DNA of 64,000 nucleotides from Pisaster brevispinus (GCA_023634235.1 JAMKCF010000002.1:9199591-9263590), one strand, 5' to 3'. Counted from the stretch's first letter, positions 11,501 to 20,442 are shown. A program made the numbers and translations. Notes: generated from the sequence alone by a model not told the origin.

Positions 11501-13954
11501 AATCTTCTGGTAATGGAGCCATGAAACTGGGTCCAGGTCTTCAATCCTAAGCAAATCATGAACATGTCATTATGTAGAAGGAGAGTTGGCCATACAAGAA
11601 ATGCATTTGTGGCATATTTGTCCACGCGTGATATTTTTCATACTTAAATCTGATTTCCGTTTTTTTCACCCTTAGAAAAATCAGCAATATTTTTTATTAA
11701 ATTGCAAGAAAAGTCTAGAAAAGCCTGTACCTGGTATACATGTAGGTCAGCCCTTGTACTCAATAAAGTGTTACTTTGCGGTCAATTTCATGGCATGCCT
11801 GGTTTGATCCAAAATTTTAAAGAATATTATCAAAAATGCAAATATTCGGAGGTTTGATGTCATGATTCAATACTGATGTCATGATTCAATGTTTGATGTC
11901 ATGATTCAATGTTTGATGTCATGATTCAATGTTTGATGTCATAATTCAGTGTTAATGTCATCATTGTACAATGTTGATTTCATGATTTAATGTTGATATC
12001 ATAATTCAATGTTGGTGTCATCTTTTCAATGTTTGATGTCGGGATTCAATGTTGTCACTATTTAAAAAAAATTGTGAATGATATTTTTGGAGAAATTAGA
12101 GGGTTATAACCTAAAAATGTTACACTCTTTTATCATGTTCCCCAGTCCCGCACCCTGTCAGTTTAAGCGACCCCAACTAAGCACCCCAGAAAATGGAGGA
12201 ATCATTGACCTGGATGATACTGGTTCCCCGTTCCCTGGTAACCCATGCACACCCCGAATTGAAGAAGGCCCAAGCCCAAGTACACAGGCAAAGAGGGCCT
12301 GCCAGGAGTTTGACTTGCCATTTGTCAAGACCACATCCCTGGCTCACAAAACTAAGAAGGTACAGTATGTGATGATTGATTGTTGGGATGTATCAATATT
12401 ATGCCAAAGTTTCACTAGTTTGACAGCCCATTTATTAAAAAATCAGACAAATGGGCTAACGTAACAATAGTTTGACTGCCCATTTGTCAGGCAGCTCAAT
12501 TGTCCTACTTCGGAACATCCAACTATGGGATAAACAAACCATCAGACCAGTGGGCTGTAAGTATAATGGGCTGCTAGAAATATCAGGTGCTGAATAGTCA
12601 TGACAATCAGCCAGTTGAACTAATAAATCCATTTGAAGAAACTTTTAAAATGAGCTGTTGGGCGTATGGAATATCAAGAGGATCCTGTCTATGTTTGTTT
12701 ATATTGTTTCATCTTCACTCCGTTATATTTAGTTTGTGGCAACACCAAGTGATTGTATCTACTTTGCTGTGTAGACTATCATGTAAGAACCTGTTTTGCT
12801 GTTAATCTCACACTCCTCAGTCTCCTGACAATGACTGGAGCAGGCTTGTCTAAACATTGAGACCACAAATCACTTGCTTCAGGGCAGTAAAGTTAATCAT
12901 CAGCAGTCTCCTCGATCCACTGAGGAGCTAAAAATAGTAGTCCAGGGCCAACTTTCAGGCAGCTGCATAGGCAGACTACTTTTATTGACAATTTCTTGCT
13001 GAGCGAAATTAAGCAGGAAATCAGTCATAAATGGTACATGTGACATAGTATTGGGGCTGGTAATCTAAGTCTGGTAAACAAAATTGTTTTGTGCTGAGTA
13101 ACTTTTTGTGCTTAAGCAACTCCGCTGTAGTTGAATAACAGGCAAGCTCTAGCAAGAACAATATACACAGCTCAGTAGATACATTCACATGGTACTACGG
13201 CAAAGTAAATCCATATTAATACCTCACCATGCAATGCCTCAAAAGCTATAATTTTACTCCAGTTTAAGACTCAGACTGAAGAGGAATCCGACGCCCTCGT
13301 CACAGCCAGCATAGCAAACTCAGGTCTCTTCAGTAACCGGCGCCCTCTATCGGACTCCAGGAGTAATTTCCGTAAAGGCTACAATGGCATGGGAGGCCAC
13401 AACACTGTATTCCAGAAAACTGTACTTGTATCCTTTTGTTCTAATAAATGTTATTAATGATTATTCAAACAAGCAAAATATTCTTCCTACTTTAATCGGA
13501 TTTCTGGGGTTTTTTTGCACTCGGGAAAAATCTGCAAAATTTGTATGAAATAGTCTGGAAAGCCTTTGCAGGCCCAATTGTTATGCCTGTATAAAACATT
13601 GTGACCAAGATTTTTAATTTGTTACATCAGGCACGATATTATTGCTATCTTAATTACAATTCTTTCTTCTGCAGATAATCAGCCTTGTACAATTACGTTT
13701 GTGATGAGGGTTGTTATTTTTCCCCCTTTGAACCATTTTCTTGGTGCCTTGTTTTTGTTTTTTGTTTTTTTTCTTTCTGTTGTTTTCACCAAACAATCTT
13801 GAAAAATTAAACTTGTTTGTTCTCCTTATCTAGTAAATCACAGGGTTCGTTCAGAAAACCATCCACTGTCGGCAAAGGAACCAAGAAGAGGAAGCCTGCA
13901 ACCTGCCTTGGGAAACCCCTTCCTAGTTTACCAACTTTAGATAAATATTTATGA
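2408..13954 (+). CDS. TRAIP: TRAIP, RING E3 ubiquitin-protein ligase (TRAF-interacting protein), ten coding exons
   Basis: Joined exons: 2408-2502, 3502-3631, 4648-4815, 7034-7128, 8598-8711, 9422-9509, 11076-11257, 12146-12359, 13263-13421 and 13844-13954. All junctions are GT-AG and in phase, giving 1356 nt or 451 residues, close to human TRAIP (469). The RING is complete and of C3H2C3 type: C6, C9, C24, H26, H29, C32, C43, C46. A coiled coil follows from about 75 to 285. The block ESPAP at the exon 8/9 junction and GYNGMGG in exon 10 match conserved vertebrate TRAIP positions (ESPAP, GFDGLGG). A basic patch (KGTKKRK) precedes a C-terminal PIP-box-like LPTLDKYL. Known family role: nuclear ligase that ubiquitylates the CMG helicase at converged forks and at lesions to drive its unloading, with PCNA binding through the PIP box. 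The only soft point is the donor of exon 10. Confidence 0.95.
2960..3150. repeat. Dispersed repeat copy in TRAIP intron
   Basis: It shares an ordered set of words with 9655-9855: tagatgygggaggaaaaccc, then ggtaggg..actgaaa.cccaatccaca, then a tRNA-B-box-like end (gatttgaaccagg) and accac.gagc.aac. The two copies are strongly diverged. No coding potential. Confidence 0.55.
3502..3631 (+). CDS. TRAIP: TRAIP coding exon 2 (second half of RING)
   Basis: The acceptor is gctgtttttag and the donor AAG|GTGAGT. The exon completes the RING with LLKWLANSATCPQCR; the CPQC pair gives C43 and C46. It then continues through AIKLFFEV, corresponding to vertebrate NKLFFDL. It ends in phase 0 with KLK, matching the FLK before the coiled coil. 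Confidence 0.95.
3959..4127. repeat. MITE-like copy, 'agagctgcataagc / gcttacgcggctct' family
   Basis: The left end ccagagctgcataagcgcaa and the right end tgcttacgcggctctatgag are inverted relative to each other. The right flank ends with gggccctgg. It is related in style to the copies at 12935-13140, 16886-17010 and 32376-32622. Edges are approximate. Confidence 0.5.
4648..4815 (+). CDS. TRAIP: TRAIP coding exon 3 (start of coiled coil)
   Basis: 56 codons between the acceptor atattaag and the donor AAG|GTACGT, phase 0 at both ends. The first residues NEL follow KLK, matching the LKNEL of vertebrate TRAIP. The rest is heptad-rich (NLNKTLNKKIKDL), as expected for the coiled coil. Confidence 0.93.
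4859..5235 (+). mobile_element. tRNA-derived SINE, long 3' type
   Basis: It has a diverged A box, the B box gggttcgagtcctgg, and the linker cacttgtgtccttgagcaag. The body has gtgcacgtaaaagaaccca and gcacccttgtttacag, with a 3' AATAAT-rich end. It lies in TRAIP intron 3, sense orientation. The 3' half is shared with 34848-35455 and 62775-62945. Confidence 0.8.
5680..6095. repeat. Diverged repeats with the word 'ccattggttttgtacac'
   Basis: Two tandem, diverged copies. The first has ccccattggttttgtacaca and tcctcggagggt. The second has tagtctttgtacacaaaa and agacctttt. The same words recur at 17240-17345 and 27800-27945. It is probably an old non-autonomous element; the boundaries are not defined. 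Confidence 0.4.
6785..6906 (-). mobile_element. tRNA-derived SINE head, antisense, 5'-truncated body
   Basis: On the minus strand it reads tgtggccgagtggtcaagcg, then gcgttcgagttcccgcc, then aagcaagacacttaaccat. This is the A box, B box and linker of the same SINE family, here with a slightly different tRNA head. It sits about 130 bp upstream of TRAIP exon 4. Confidence 0.75.
7034..7128 (+). CDS. TRAIP: TRAIP coding exon 4 (coiled coil)
   Basis: The acceptor is caccatttcag. The exon encodes KQLSLLSYQ, then DEAKQAKKEAKRLREKL, aligning with vertebrate KKQMKYLEQQQDETKQAQEEARRLR. It ends in phase 2 (AG|GTTTAA). This donor is weak, but the split Arg codon and continued alignment in exon 5 support it. 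Confidence 0.92.
8113..8241. mobile_element. MITE copy A, 'gatttcacaaagagct / agtgctttgtgaaat' family
   Basis: Terminal inverted repeats: ctcgatttcacaaagagctg on the left and gcactttgtgaaattgagcg-type on the right (gtgctttgtgaaattgagcg as read). The interior has cttaagatgaatcttag. It is the same family as 8257-8527, 14480-14646, 15597-15750 and 59895-59996. Confidence 0.7.
8257..8527. mobile_element. MITE copy B of the same family, expanded, 71 bp before a TRAIP exon
   Basis: The left end tttcagaaagagctaagac and the right end ctaagatgaattgcaatgtt..gtgaaatcgagccc are diverged family ends. The core gcaaagtgtgatgtcacaat is shared with the other copies. About 110 bp of extra sequence (8340-8430) is inserted relative to the compact copies. 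Confidence 0.6.
8598..8711 (+). CDS. TRAIP: TRAIP coding exon 5
   Basis: The acceptor is tttctaaacag and the donor AAAAG|GTTCCA. It encodes LEMVLTSSAEATESLLREYG, then ARELANYCVTLKR. The segment LANYCVTLK matches the conserved vertebrate LAVYCVSLKK. Phase 2 at both ends. Confidence 0.94.
8755..8960. repeat. Dispersed repeat, sister of 50285-50465
   Basis: Shared ordered words are acacactcttcccctcctgt, tacccctaa, gatgaaattc and gccacatacttagctcc. The copy in the GPCR intron has acacactcttttcctcttgt, tacccctaa and gccacatattaagtacc. It lies directly downstream of TRAIP exon 5. No coding potential. Confidence 0.6.
9422..9509 (+). CDS. TRAIP: TRAIP coding exon 6 (coiled coil)
   Basis: The acceptor is gtctctctcag and the donor AAT|GTAAGT. 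It encodes EFQANKVNRKKLKEELDQA, then KKKFSNCSKN. It continues the LKKEYENLKEA-type region of vertebrate TRAIP. The split Arg codon AG+A precedes it. A second AG two bases on would break the frame. Confidence 0.9.
9655..9855. repeat. Dispersed repeat copy, sister of 2960-3150
   Basis: It has ttagatgcgggaggaaaacc, then caggtagggactgaaaaccc and aatccacata, with an end that reads gagattcaattcaggtgg..ggaattaaaccacc. Strongly diverged; probably a fossil non-LTR or SINE fragment. Confidence 0.5.
10262..10360 (+). repeat. MITE-like end, 'tttggttcattcctgggtga' family (diverged)
   Basis: It has gttttagttcattcctgat, then tattcaatcaaaacagc and accttttgactg. The same order occurs at 55722-55800 and, inverted, at 55365-55462. 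Confidence 0.55.
10441..10640 (+). mobile_element. SINE copy lacking most of the tRNA-like head
   Basis: It reads cacttgtgtccttaaactag, then cactttaccactattgcttc, then gtgtaatgcacataaagga and acccagtacacttatcg. This is the linker plus body of the tRNA-derived SINE. The B-box region is deleted. Confidence 0.7.
11076..11257 (+). CDS. TRAIP: TRAIP coding exon 7 (coiled coil end)
   Basis: The acceptor is catctttag and the donor GAGAG|GTAACC. It encodes ELERVQNQLKSTEEDLRCAQ, then KKNLKDRVTLLQKTMESPSG, ending TRLIME. The end aligns with vertebrate LKKKLTMLQETLNLP and VDRLVLE. Phase 2 donor. Confidence 0.95.
11852..12056. repeat. 20-bp minisatellite, about ten copies
   Basis: The unit is close to ttgatgtcatgattcaatgt. 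The first five copies are near identical; the following ones drift (ataattcagt, atgatttaat, gggattcaat). It lies within TRAIP intron 7, about 90 bp upstream of exon 8. Confidence 0.9.
12146..12359 (+). CDS. TRAIP: TRAIP coding exon 8 (ESPAP and acidic/Pro linker)
   Basis: The acceptor is ttccccag. AG+T gives Ser, restoring LIMESPAP, which matches vertebrate LVLESPAP. It then reads QFKRPQLSTPENGGIIDLDD and a Pro/Ser-rich linker, ending AHKTKK at the donor AAG|GTACAG. IIDLDD resembles a hydrophobic-acidic SIM-like element; that is only a resemblance. Confidence 0.93.
12935..13140. repeat. Diverged MITE-like copy in TRAIP intron
   Basis: It has gggccaactttcaggcagctgcataggcag on the left (given here only as a word order) and tgcttaagcaactccgctg on the right. 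The interior has aattaagcaggaaatcagt. It belongs loosely with 3959-4127. Edges are uncertain. Confidence 0.35.
13263..13421 (+). CDS. TRAIP: TRAIP coding exon 9 (GYNGMGG block), donor uncertain
   Basis: The acceptor is ttttactccag. It encodes FKTQTEEESDALVTASIANS, then RSNFRKGYNGMGGHNTVFQ and KT. GYNGMGG..TVFQ aligns with vertebrate GFDGLGGRTKFIQ. Two weak phase-0 donors are possible, ACT|GTACTT (end 13421) and CTT|GTATCC (end 13427). The second would add two residues. Without splicing the frame stops at 13457. Confidence 0.85.
13443..13448 (+). terminator. Possible intronic poly(A) signal AATAAA
   Basis: AATAAA lies inside the read-through frame after exon 9, nine bases before its stop TAA at 13455-13457. 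If used, it would give a TRAIP product without the PIP-like tail. Confidence 0.25.
13844..13954 (+). CDS. TRAIP: TRAIP last coding exon with PIP-box-like C-terminus
   Basis: It starts after atcacag (AG 13842-13843) in phase 0 and encodes 36 residues: GSFRKPSTVG, then KGTKKRKPAT, then LGKPLPSLPTLDKYL and TGA. The tail aligns with the vertebrate PIP box (QAKLDTFL). Here the lead Gln is Leu and the aromatic is Tyr. An upstream alternative acceptor (tatctag, 13833) would need a phase-2 donor that exon 9 does not offer. Confidence 0.85.
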   Translation, partial: GSFRKPSTVGKGTKKRKPATCLGKPLPSLPTLDKYL

Positions 13955-14096
13955 TAGATTTGCATTATTTATGAGCTGGGTCAGTCAAAGGTTAAGTACG
14001 GTCATTTCGGTTTACCTATTGATTTTTGTCATTTCACAGAATCTGTTACCAAAGATATCAGTACAAAGTTAGTCGATTAATAACATTCAGAGTAAC

Positions 14097-14102
14097 AATA
14101 AA
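14097..14102 (+). terminator. TRAIP: TRAIP poly(A) signal AATAAA
   Basis: A canonical hexamer 143 nt after the TRAIP stop codon, in an A/T-rich 3' UTR. No closer canonical hexamer was seen. Confidence 0.6.
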
Positions 14103-14479
14103 AACAACACTTGTAAGGCCCCAGTCTAGATCAAGGAAGAAATGTACTTTAGCCTCTTTCACACAAAGTCACTCTAGACGAATTTCCCACGAAATTCCCA
14201 GGAATATTTGATTGACTTTTTCGTACTTGAAGTGCTAACCCTTGCAGACTCCTAGGAATGCCCATTCTTCCCAGGGAAGTGCATTGAGTGTGAAACTAAC
14301 ATGGGGGTATTCTAGTGTTGCTAATCATGTGGTCATTTTCAATCAAATAATATTCAATTCATACTTATATCTACATGTACATGAACAGTAATGGATCTAA
14401 AATGTGTATGTGTGGGCGGGGAAGGGGTGCTGGTCTGGTGGGTGGTACACGAACCATGGGATAACTGTGGCAGGGCCAG
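14103..14479. other. Spacer downstream of TRAIP, no gene seen
   Basis: It contains a short motif pair gtgctaacccttgcagactcc / cccaggaatatt and a G-rich patch near 14410-14430. Nothing coding or clearly repetitive was recognised. Confidence 0.4.
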
Positions 14480-14646
14480 GGAGATTCAAATAAAGCAGCT
14501 GGGCTGAATTCTCAGAGCTGAGATCGATCTTAAGCTGTGTATCAAACCAAATTGCTAAGCAAAGTGTGATGTCACAATTCAAATCACTAATGGTAATACT
14601 GGCAAGTCATCTTAAGATGAATCTTAGTGCTTTGTGAAATCAAGCC
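14480..14646. mobile_element. MITE copy of the 'gtgctttgtgaaatc' family
   Basis: The interior tgctaagcaaagtgtgatgt and the right end taagatgaatcttagtgctt (then tgtgaaatcaagccc) match 8113-8241 and 15597-15750. The left end is diverged (gaattctcagagctgagatc). Confidence 0.7.
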
Positions 14647-15596
14647 CTGGTACGGCTCATATCTTTTGTAGGTTTTTTAAGGGAGTCAAATGTAAGAATG
14701 GGACGCAATAAAAAATTGCTGCGTTCTTTAGAAGTATATTGACTTAGGAACTGTTGTAAAACACTTCTAAACAAAAACTTGTACATATGTATATTAGTGT
14801 CATTAAAAATAAAAATGAGTGTAAAATAATAATTGATTAAAAACATTTTTGTGTATTGTTGTTAGTTGTTTCCTGCAGAAGAAAAGATGGTATGACAAGA
14901 TATGCTGCCGTTATAAAAGCATTGTGTTGGGGTTGCTTATTCGGCACCACCAGATTGCAGGGACCAGTATTTTATCTGAACAGACCTTTTCATAACTTCA
15001 GGGTAAAAAAATAACTCAGTAATGTTCTTCAGATATAAACAAATCTTGCCCTTTGATCAACTTCTTTAGGCATACATTATATTCTTTCTAATTAAAGTCT
15101 GATTTCCGATTTATTGGAATTTAGACAAATCAGCAAAATTGTTATCGAAATGTCTAATAAAGCCTACACTATATCTACATGTATCATATGCCCTGCAGCC
15201 CTTATACTAAATAAAACTTGCCCGGTTTTTCCCAAGGGCAAGATATCGTGCCTGTTTAGCAGAGGACAATTTTCACAGAAGCTGCTTGCAATCTATCATT
15301 CTAGAGATTAACAAAGGGCCATCATTTTAACGTACCTCCTAAAATTTTGATCCAATGACACTAAACCTTGAAATTGAGAAGAGGATATTGGTCTTTACCA
15401 TCATTAGGAAGAGAGCTCTTGGATGCATTGGTTTTTTAAAGGGCATTGGTTCAATTGAGCATGGTAATATTTGTGACGATTATATTATTCTCGAATTTGA
15501 TGGACACTAAAATGACAGATATTAATAATTGTCGATGTCTGCGCTGGAGCTAGGACTTGCTAAAGTCTTGCTTTGTTTGTAGAAAGTAAATGTGCA
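14647..15596. other. Spacer, no gene seen
   Basis: AT-rich sequence. The segments tctgatttccgatttattgg (15100) and tctgatttccg (10688 and 11650) with aaatcagcaaaat and aaagcct mark another dispersed repeat. It was seen four times in the window (10690, 11650, 13490, 15100), always in the same order. Confidence 0.4.
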
Positions 15597-15750
15597 GGGC
15601 TCGATTTCACAAAGAGCTAAGATTGATCTTAACTGCAAATCACTCTTAATTGCTAAGCAAAGTGTGATGTCACGATACAAATCATTATGCTAATACTGAC
15701 AACTCATCTAAAGATGAATCTTATTGCTTTATGAGACCAGCCCTTAGTTC
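15597..15750. mobile_element. MITE copy, best-preserved of its family
   Basis: The left end gggctcgatttcacaaagag is inverted relative to the right end gctttatgagaccagccc. The interior contains gattgatcttaactgc, taagcaaagtgtgatgtcac and aactcatctaaagatga. The length of about 150 bp and the imperfect terminal inverted repeats fit a non-autonomous DNA transposon. Confidence 0.75.
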
Positions 15751-16379
15751 GATATTGTTTTGTAAGGCTTGGTGGTCTAAAAAGGACACCGTTAACGCGC
15801 TCTTCAGGCGCACTACTTCGCAACCTCGTCCCCATTTGTTGCGTGCCGTTCCGTCCCCCCCCCCCCCCCCAATCGAACGAAAGATGGCTGCAGAAAATCC
15901 CTTTTATTTCATCAGGACTAAACAAGGATGTGCCAACAAGAAGCCATTTCTGCCCAAGATTTACAACAAAGTGTCCCCGGCAAAAGTGCAAAATCAGGTG
16001 CAATTTATAAGGTGTTTGATGTGTCACGTGGTGCAAAATTTTGAAGCAAACACGACTGATGGCACTAAACATAAGTGAAAGAATTCTTTTAAAAAGATTA
16101 ATTAAGAATTGTAAGCTGGTAAGCAACAAATTTGCTTAGCAAGGAAATGTGTACTTTCTGAAAACTGGAACGCAAAGCAGTAACTGCAGTCGACCGATGA
16201 TTTGTATTCCAACGTGGGTTTACAGCCTTAGTACAATGGTCTGACTCAGTCGGTAACCTGCAGTGCTAACCGGTAACCTGCCAACTCGGGCTTTGACGAC
16301 ACTAGAGTGTCTGTAGTGCAAGTTTTAGTCTGCCATGTTTCATTGTGTAAAATATACATAATCATTCCACCCCTAAATA

Positions 16380-16515
16380 GCAACAACAACAACAACAGCA
16401 GCAGCAGCTACAACAACAGCGGCAGCAGGAGCAACAGCAGCAGCAGGAACAACCGCAATAACAAACAAACAATCAAACACCCCAACAAACAATCAAATAC
16501 ACAAACAAACCGTTC
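16380..16515. repeat. Compound (CAA)n / (CAG)n / (CAAA)n microsatellite
   Basis: It begins caacaacaacaacaacagca, turns to gcagcaggagcaacagcag, then to acaaacaaacaatcaaacac with one cccc insertion. The short open frame across it is an artefact of the repeat. Confidence 0.85.
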
Positions 16516-16885
16516 CTACTTTTGCAGGCCCGATGCTAAATTGATTAATGTGACTCGTCAGTTTCTTTTGATTTGGATACCGGCTGTTTTTATTGCTTAA
16601 ACATTGCATAATTCGTTCCAATCCTCTACAACAATATTCATTATAAAGTTAGGCCGAATGGTACACCTGTTTCGGATGAGTCGTTCGTCTCTAGTTTTGT
16701 AGACACATCACTGGTGCGGTGAAGAGGGCATTCATTGATATGATCTAATTTCAACGAATCATACATGATTTTATCATAATGGCATTGTTGGCAGAATGCA
16801 CACAAGCTGTCCACTACTTTGTAAAAAGAAGAAAGAAAGAAAGGGTTCCATATTTGGCCATACCAATGTTCAGGTCATGCATGAC

Positions 16886-17010
16886 CAGGTCTAATGGCTC
16901 TGCTTTAATACCGCGGGATTCTGCATCGAGGGTTCACTGAAACTATACAATTCTATGGGCCGTAAGCGCAGAAATCCGCGGTAAGCAGAGCCATGAAATT
17001 GGTGTCCGAA
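16886..17010. mobile_element. MITE-like copy, 'aatggctctgctt / aagcagagccatgaaatt' family
   Basis: The left end taatggctctgctttaatac is inverted against the right end gcggtaagcagagccatgaa. The interior has ccgtaagcgcagaaatccg. The same right end is found at 32590-32615. Confidence 0.65.
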
Positions 17011-17239
17011 GTCAGTAGTCAAAAATACATTCGCCTTCCAAGTCAATTCTGACCCGGCTATAGAGTGTAGGTTGGAACTGAACACGTCGTAAAGGTATTA
17101 GATACACCATTGGAACATACACACACAGATCTATCAAGGTATCATACACCGGTGGCTTTTGGAGGAACAAAATTCAATAAATTTTCCCCTTCAACACAAT
17201 CCACGCAAGTGTGTAATTGCTTCCACCCTTCTTTGTTCA

Positions 17240-17345
17240 ACTGTTGTCCTGACAAACGTGGATCCCATTGTTTTCTTTTGTGACAACAATCGTGGATCTA
17301 CTGTCCCTTCTATTGCTAAGTCCTCGGTTTGAATGTCACGTGTAT
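17240..17345. repeat. Diverged copy of the 'cctcggtttga' repeat
   Basis: It has ctattgctaagtcctcggtt (then tgaatgtcacgtg), matching ctattgctaaagtcctcggt at about 27901-27920. Confidence 0.5.
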
Positions 17346-17739
17346 ATTTGTGGCAATTTTAAAATTGTAGTCACCTAAATAGAAAACAATCAATAACTAT
17401 TTACATTTTGCCACCTTCATAAACGTGTTTATTTCGACGAGGGCAATCCAAATAAGATATTAGCAATTTTAGTAATGATTCTAAGGGCACTTTGAAATGG
17501 TATCAAGGTTAACATAAAAGTAAACACTCAAGTAAACTTTCAAACAAATTTAGTTTTTTGTTTTTTTTCTTAGATGCATCCTGTACCGCACCTTTAAAAA
17601 TTTAAAGTTAAGTCCAAATCTCACTTATATGATGATGATGAATCGTCTTGTTTGCTTATAATGGTGAGACCGACTTAAAATCCGCTTAATATCCAGTCTG
17701 TACATTTTCGCTTCTTATCTGTTCGGTGTGCGAAAAGTG

Positions 17740-18087
17740 CGCATATCAACGTATGACTGATTGAGACATCGTTGCCAGTCGGGTCACGGGAGCAATCGAG
17801 TTTACCCACGGCGGCGATGTACTCCTTCGATTACCAAGCCATCGCTGATGGGTTTCGCGATGACTTCTGCATTGTGCCCCCACTCACCACGAGCCTACGG
17901 GGACACTGAACACTCACCAATCAACTGCCTCCTGTCGTCATAGTAACAAGGGATACGGGCAGGCCAGGCATCAGTGTCGCACAAACAGGAGCCTTGCTCG
18001 GATGATAAAAAAGCACCGCCATCATTTATTGCGGAGCACGCGTGTCAACTCGAGTTCGCAACGGCAACAACACCGCATCTCCGTACG
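17740..18087 (+). promoter_or_regulatory. GC-richer patch with a splice donor; possible promoter/leader exon
   Basis: This patch has more CpG than the AT-rich spacer around it and ends at a good donor (ACG|GTAAGC, GT at 18088-18089). A half-conserved RFX X-box-like motif (gtcgtcatagtaac, 17934-17947) lies within it. No coding frame was recognised. It could be the distal leader of the receptor gene 24 kb downstream or of a non-coding transcript. That link is inference only. Confidence 0.3.
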
Positions 18088-18652
18088 GTAAGCTTCACAT
18101 AATTGCATTTAGCTCTCAACCGTGTGTTGTTGAGTCGATCTATTTGACTATACTGCAATTCATAAAACAATTTCAACATCAGAATTGTGTGTACAAAATA
18201 AGATGTTTGATTTGTATCGAGTAATGGCCTTGTGATTTCGACACTCACAACAAAACTGCACTTTCAAATAATAAAGCTTTTGTTTATAAAAACAGGTAAC
18301 TATTGGTTTAGTAAATGTAAATGAAAGCGTACTTGTGGACCTGAGTACAAGTAGTTGGCCAGATGACTTCGTTCTATTAAGTGGTAATTAACTGCAGAAT
18401 GTTTGTGAGTTTTAATTGTTCTGCACGGTGCCGGTGTCTGCATAATGTGCGCGTTAACGACTGTCATGTAAACGGTCGTCTTAACAATGGGTAATACTTC
18501 CTCCACTTCATGGTGAACCTTTGTGAGGACACGCTAAAAGCACTGTTTTTCACACGACTCGGTGCTGTCATGAATATTCACGAGGTGACGTTTTCGGGAC
18601 TTGTTTATCCGGTACCTCCAATCAACATTTTGATTGCCATAGTTTCATTGCC

Positions 18653-18790
18653 TTACAGTCTAGACAATTCTGGGTCAGAATTGACCCGGATGTGGGTCCA
18701 GGGATTTGACCCATTTCTAGGTCAGCTCCCTGGGACACGGAATTCAGGTCAATTCTGGCTGGGAGTCTTTTAGATTGTAGTAAACTGTTG
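18653..18790. repeat. 'gggtcagaattgaccc' repeat copy
   Basis: It contains tctgggtcagaattgaccc and caggtcaattctggctgg in inverted order, with ttacagtctag and ttagattgtagtaa near the ends. The family recurs at 45005-45205, 47254-47510, 59235-59890 and 63640-63850. Confidence 0.65.
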
Positions 18791-19054
18791 AATTCATTCG
18801 TTTAATAAAATAACTATTCTACCACTGTTATTTTATTCTACCACAAAATACAATGAACAAGAAAGAAAGGCACAATAATAAACCCAGTATTCAGTGCATT
18901 AACATAAATTTACAACATGACGGTCAACAAAACACCAAAAATAGAACGTCATACATAGATGACCAACTTACACAATGAATTACAAACAGAAGGAAAAGAT
19001 CCATCGACAATAATTATATATATAAACAGATGGTATTAAAAACAACTATAAATA

Positions 19055-19287
<233 letters not shown>

Positions 19288-19869
19288 GATATACTATAAT
19301 CTAGAAAAACATATAAATTAGTTTAAAATTAGTAAAGCTGTCCTATTATTACATACACTAGCATAGACGGTCTTCTTAAATATTGTTCTTTAGTTTCAGT
19401 GTTGCAGGCTGAACAGGTCCGCAAACATTATGCGAGTATGCCTGCTGCATCTATAGGCTACCATGCATTATTGATAGACTTAACACACGTGAAATGTATC
19501 TTTGAACAACTCGGTCCACGAGTGTCAATTTACATGGAGCTGTAGTTGAGGTTGTAAATACGGTTTTATTTCATCGTTGGGCTACTGTGTAAAACCACCT
19601 TCATTGAGTGGGGTGAGACTGTACTCAGTGTAGACCGAAATGAAGCCGTATTATGTGACATATTATGCGACTAATGTGCGTTATATTTTGTCCACACCCT
19701 ACAAAAGAATTAAACAAAACGACGCTAGGAGGAAAATAATTGACAACAAGAGAGAGGGAGAGAGTTTCAGACAGCAATAAAGAGCGCACACTTCATTAAA
19801 CCTGGGCACAGCTTGATTAGAAATTTTACCGGGATAATTCTAAGAAACCTTAAAATAAGTTGAAATGTA

Positions 19870-20442
19870 TCAGTGTTGTAGTACTCGTACTAGGTACCCG
19901 TACTTGAGTACTCGTATTCTTGACTTGGCTAGCAAATACTCTCCGTCGAAGTCAATACTCGATACGCGACTAAAAATAATCTGTACTCGAAGTCACGTCT
20001 ACTCGATACGCGACTGAAAATGTACATGTACTCGGAATTAAGTACTCGCATCAAAATACCACGTTCCTTTCCGCTTTCGTATACGTGCGTTCATGCAAGG
20101 AATAACGGAATCAAGCTCCGGAGGAAAAAACAAAGTTAAATTGAAGTTGTTGACGTGATCATGTATGAACAGGTAGTTTGTCATAACAAGCACATAATTG
20201 ACGTCCAGAAATTGAAAAAAAAAATAAGCAAATGTTTTTATACGTAATTTGTCAGTTATTCTTGTATTCATTTATTATGGGTTGCCATGTACTTGGTTCT
20301 CGGCTGTTGGACTCAATACGGATATCAGAACACTCGGTCCTCGGACACTTGTGCAACTTCTCGTACTCGATGTACAACTCAGCCACCCTAGCACTGGACA
20401 GTACTTGATACTCGGCTGTAAAGTACTTGACTACAACACTGA
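19870..20442. mobile_element. 570-bp non-autonomous element with terminal inverted repeats, TACTCG-rich
   Basis: The left end tcagtgttgtagtactcgta is mirrored by the right end gtacttgactacaacactga. Inside each end are many copies of tactcg/cgagta-like words (tactcgatacgcgact occurs twice on the left). The centre (20060-20270) is unrelated AT-rich sequence without a transposase frame. A partial relative lies at 39195-39373. Confidence 0.7.

Noticed and set aside
11852..12056. CRISPR-like array
   Set aside because: A plain 20-bp tandem repeat in an intron, no unique spacers.
15731..16078. 115-codon frame beginning MRPALSS
   Set aside because: It starts inside a MITE end and runs through a poly-C run; no domain recognised, no splice or codon support.
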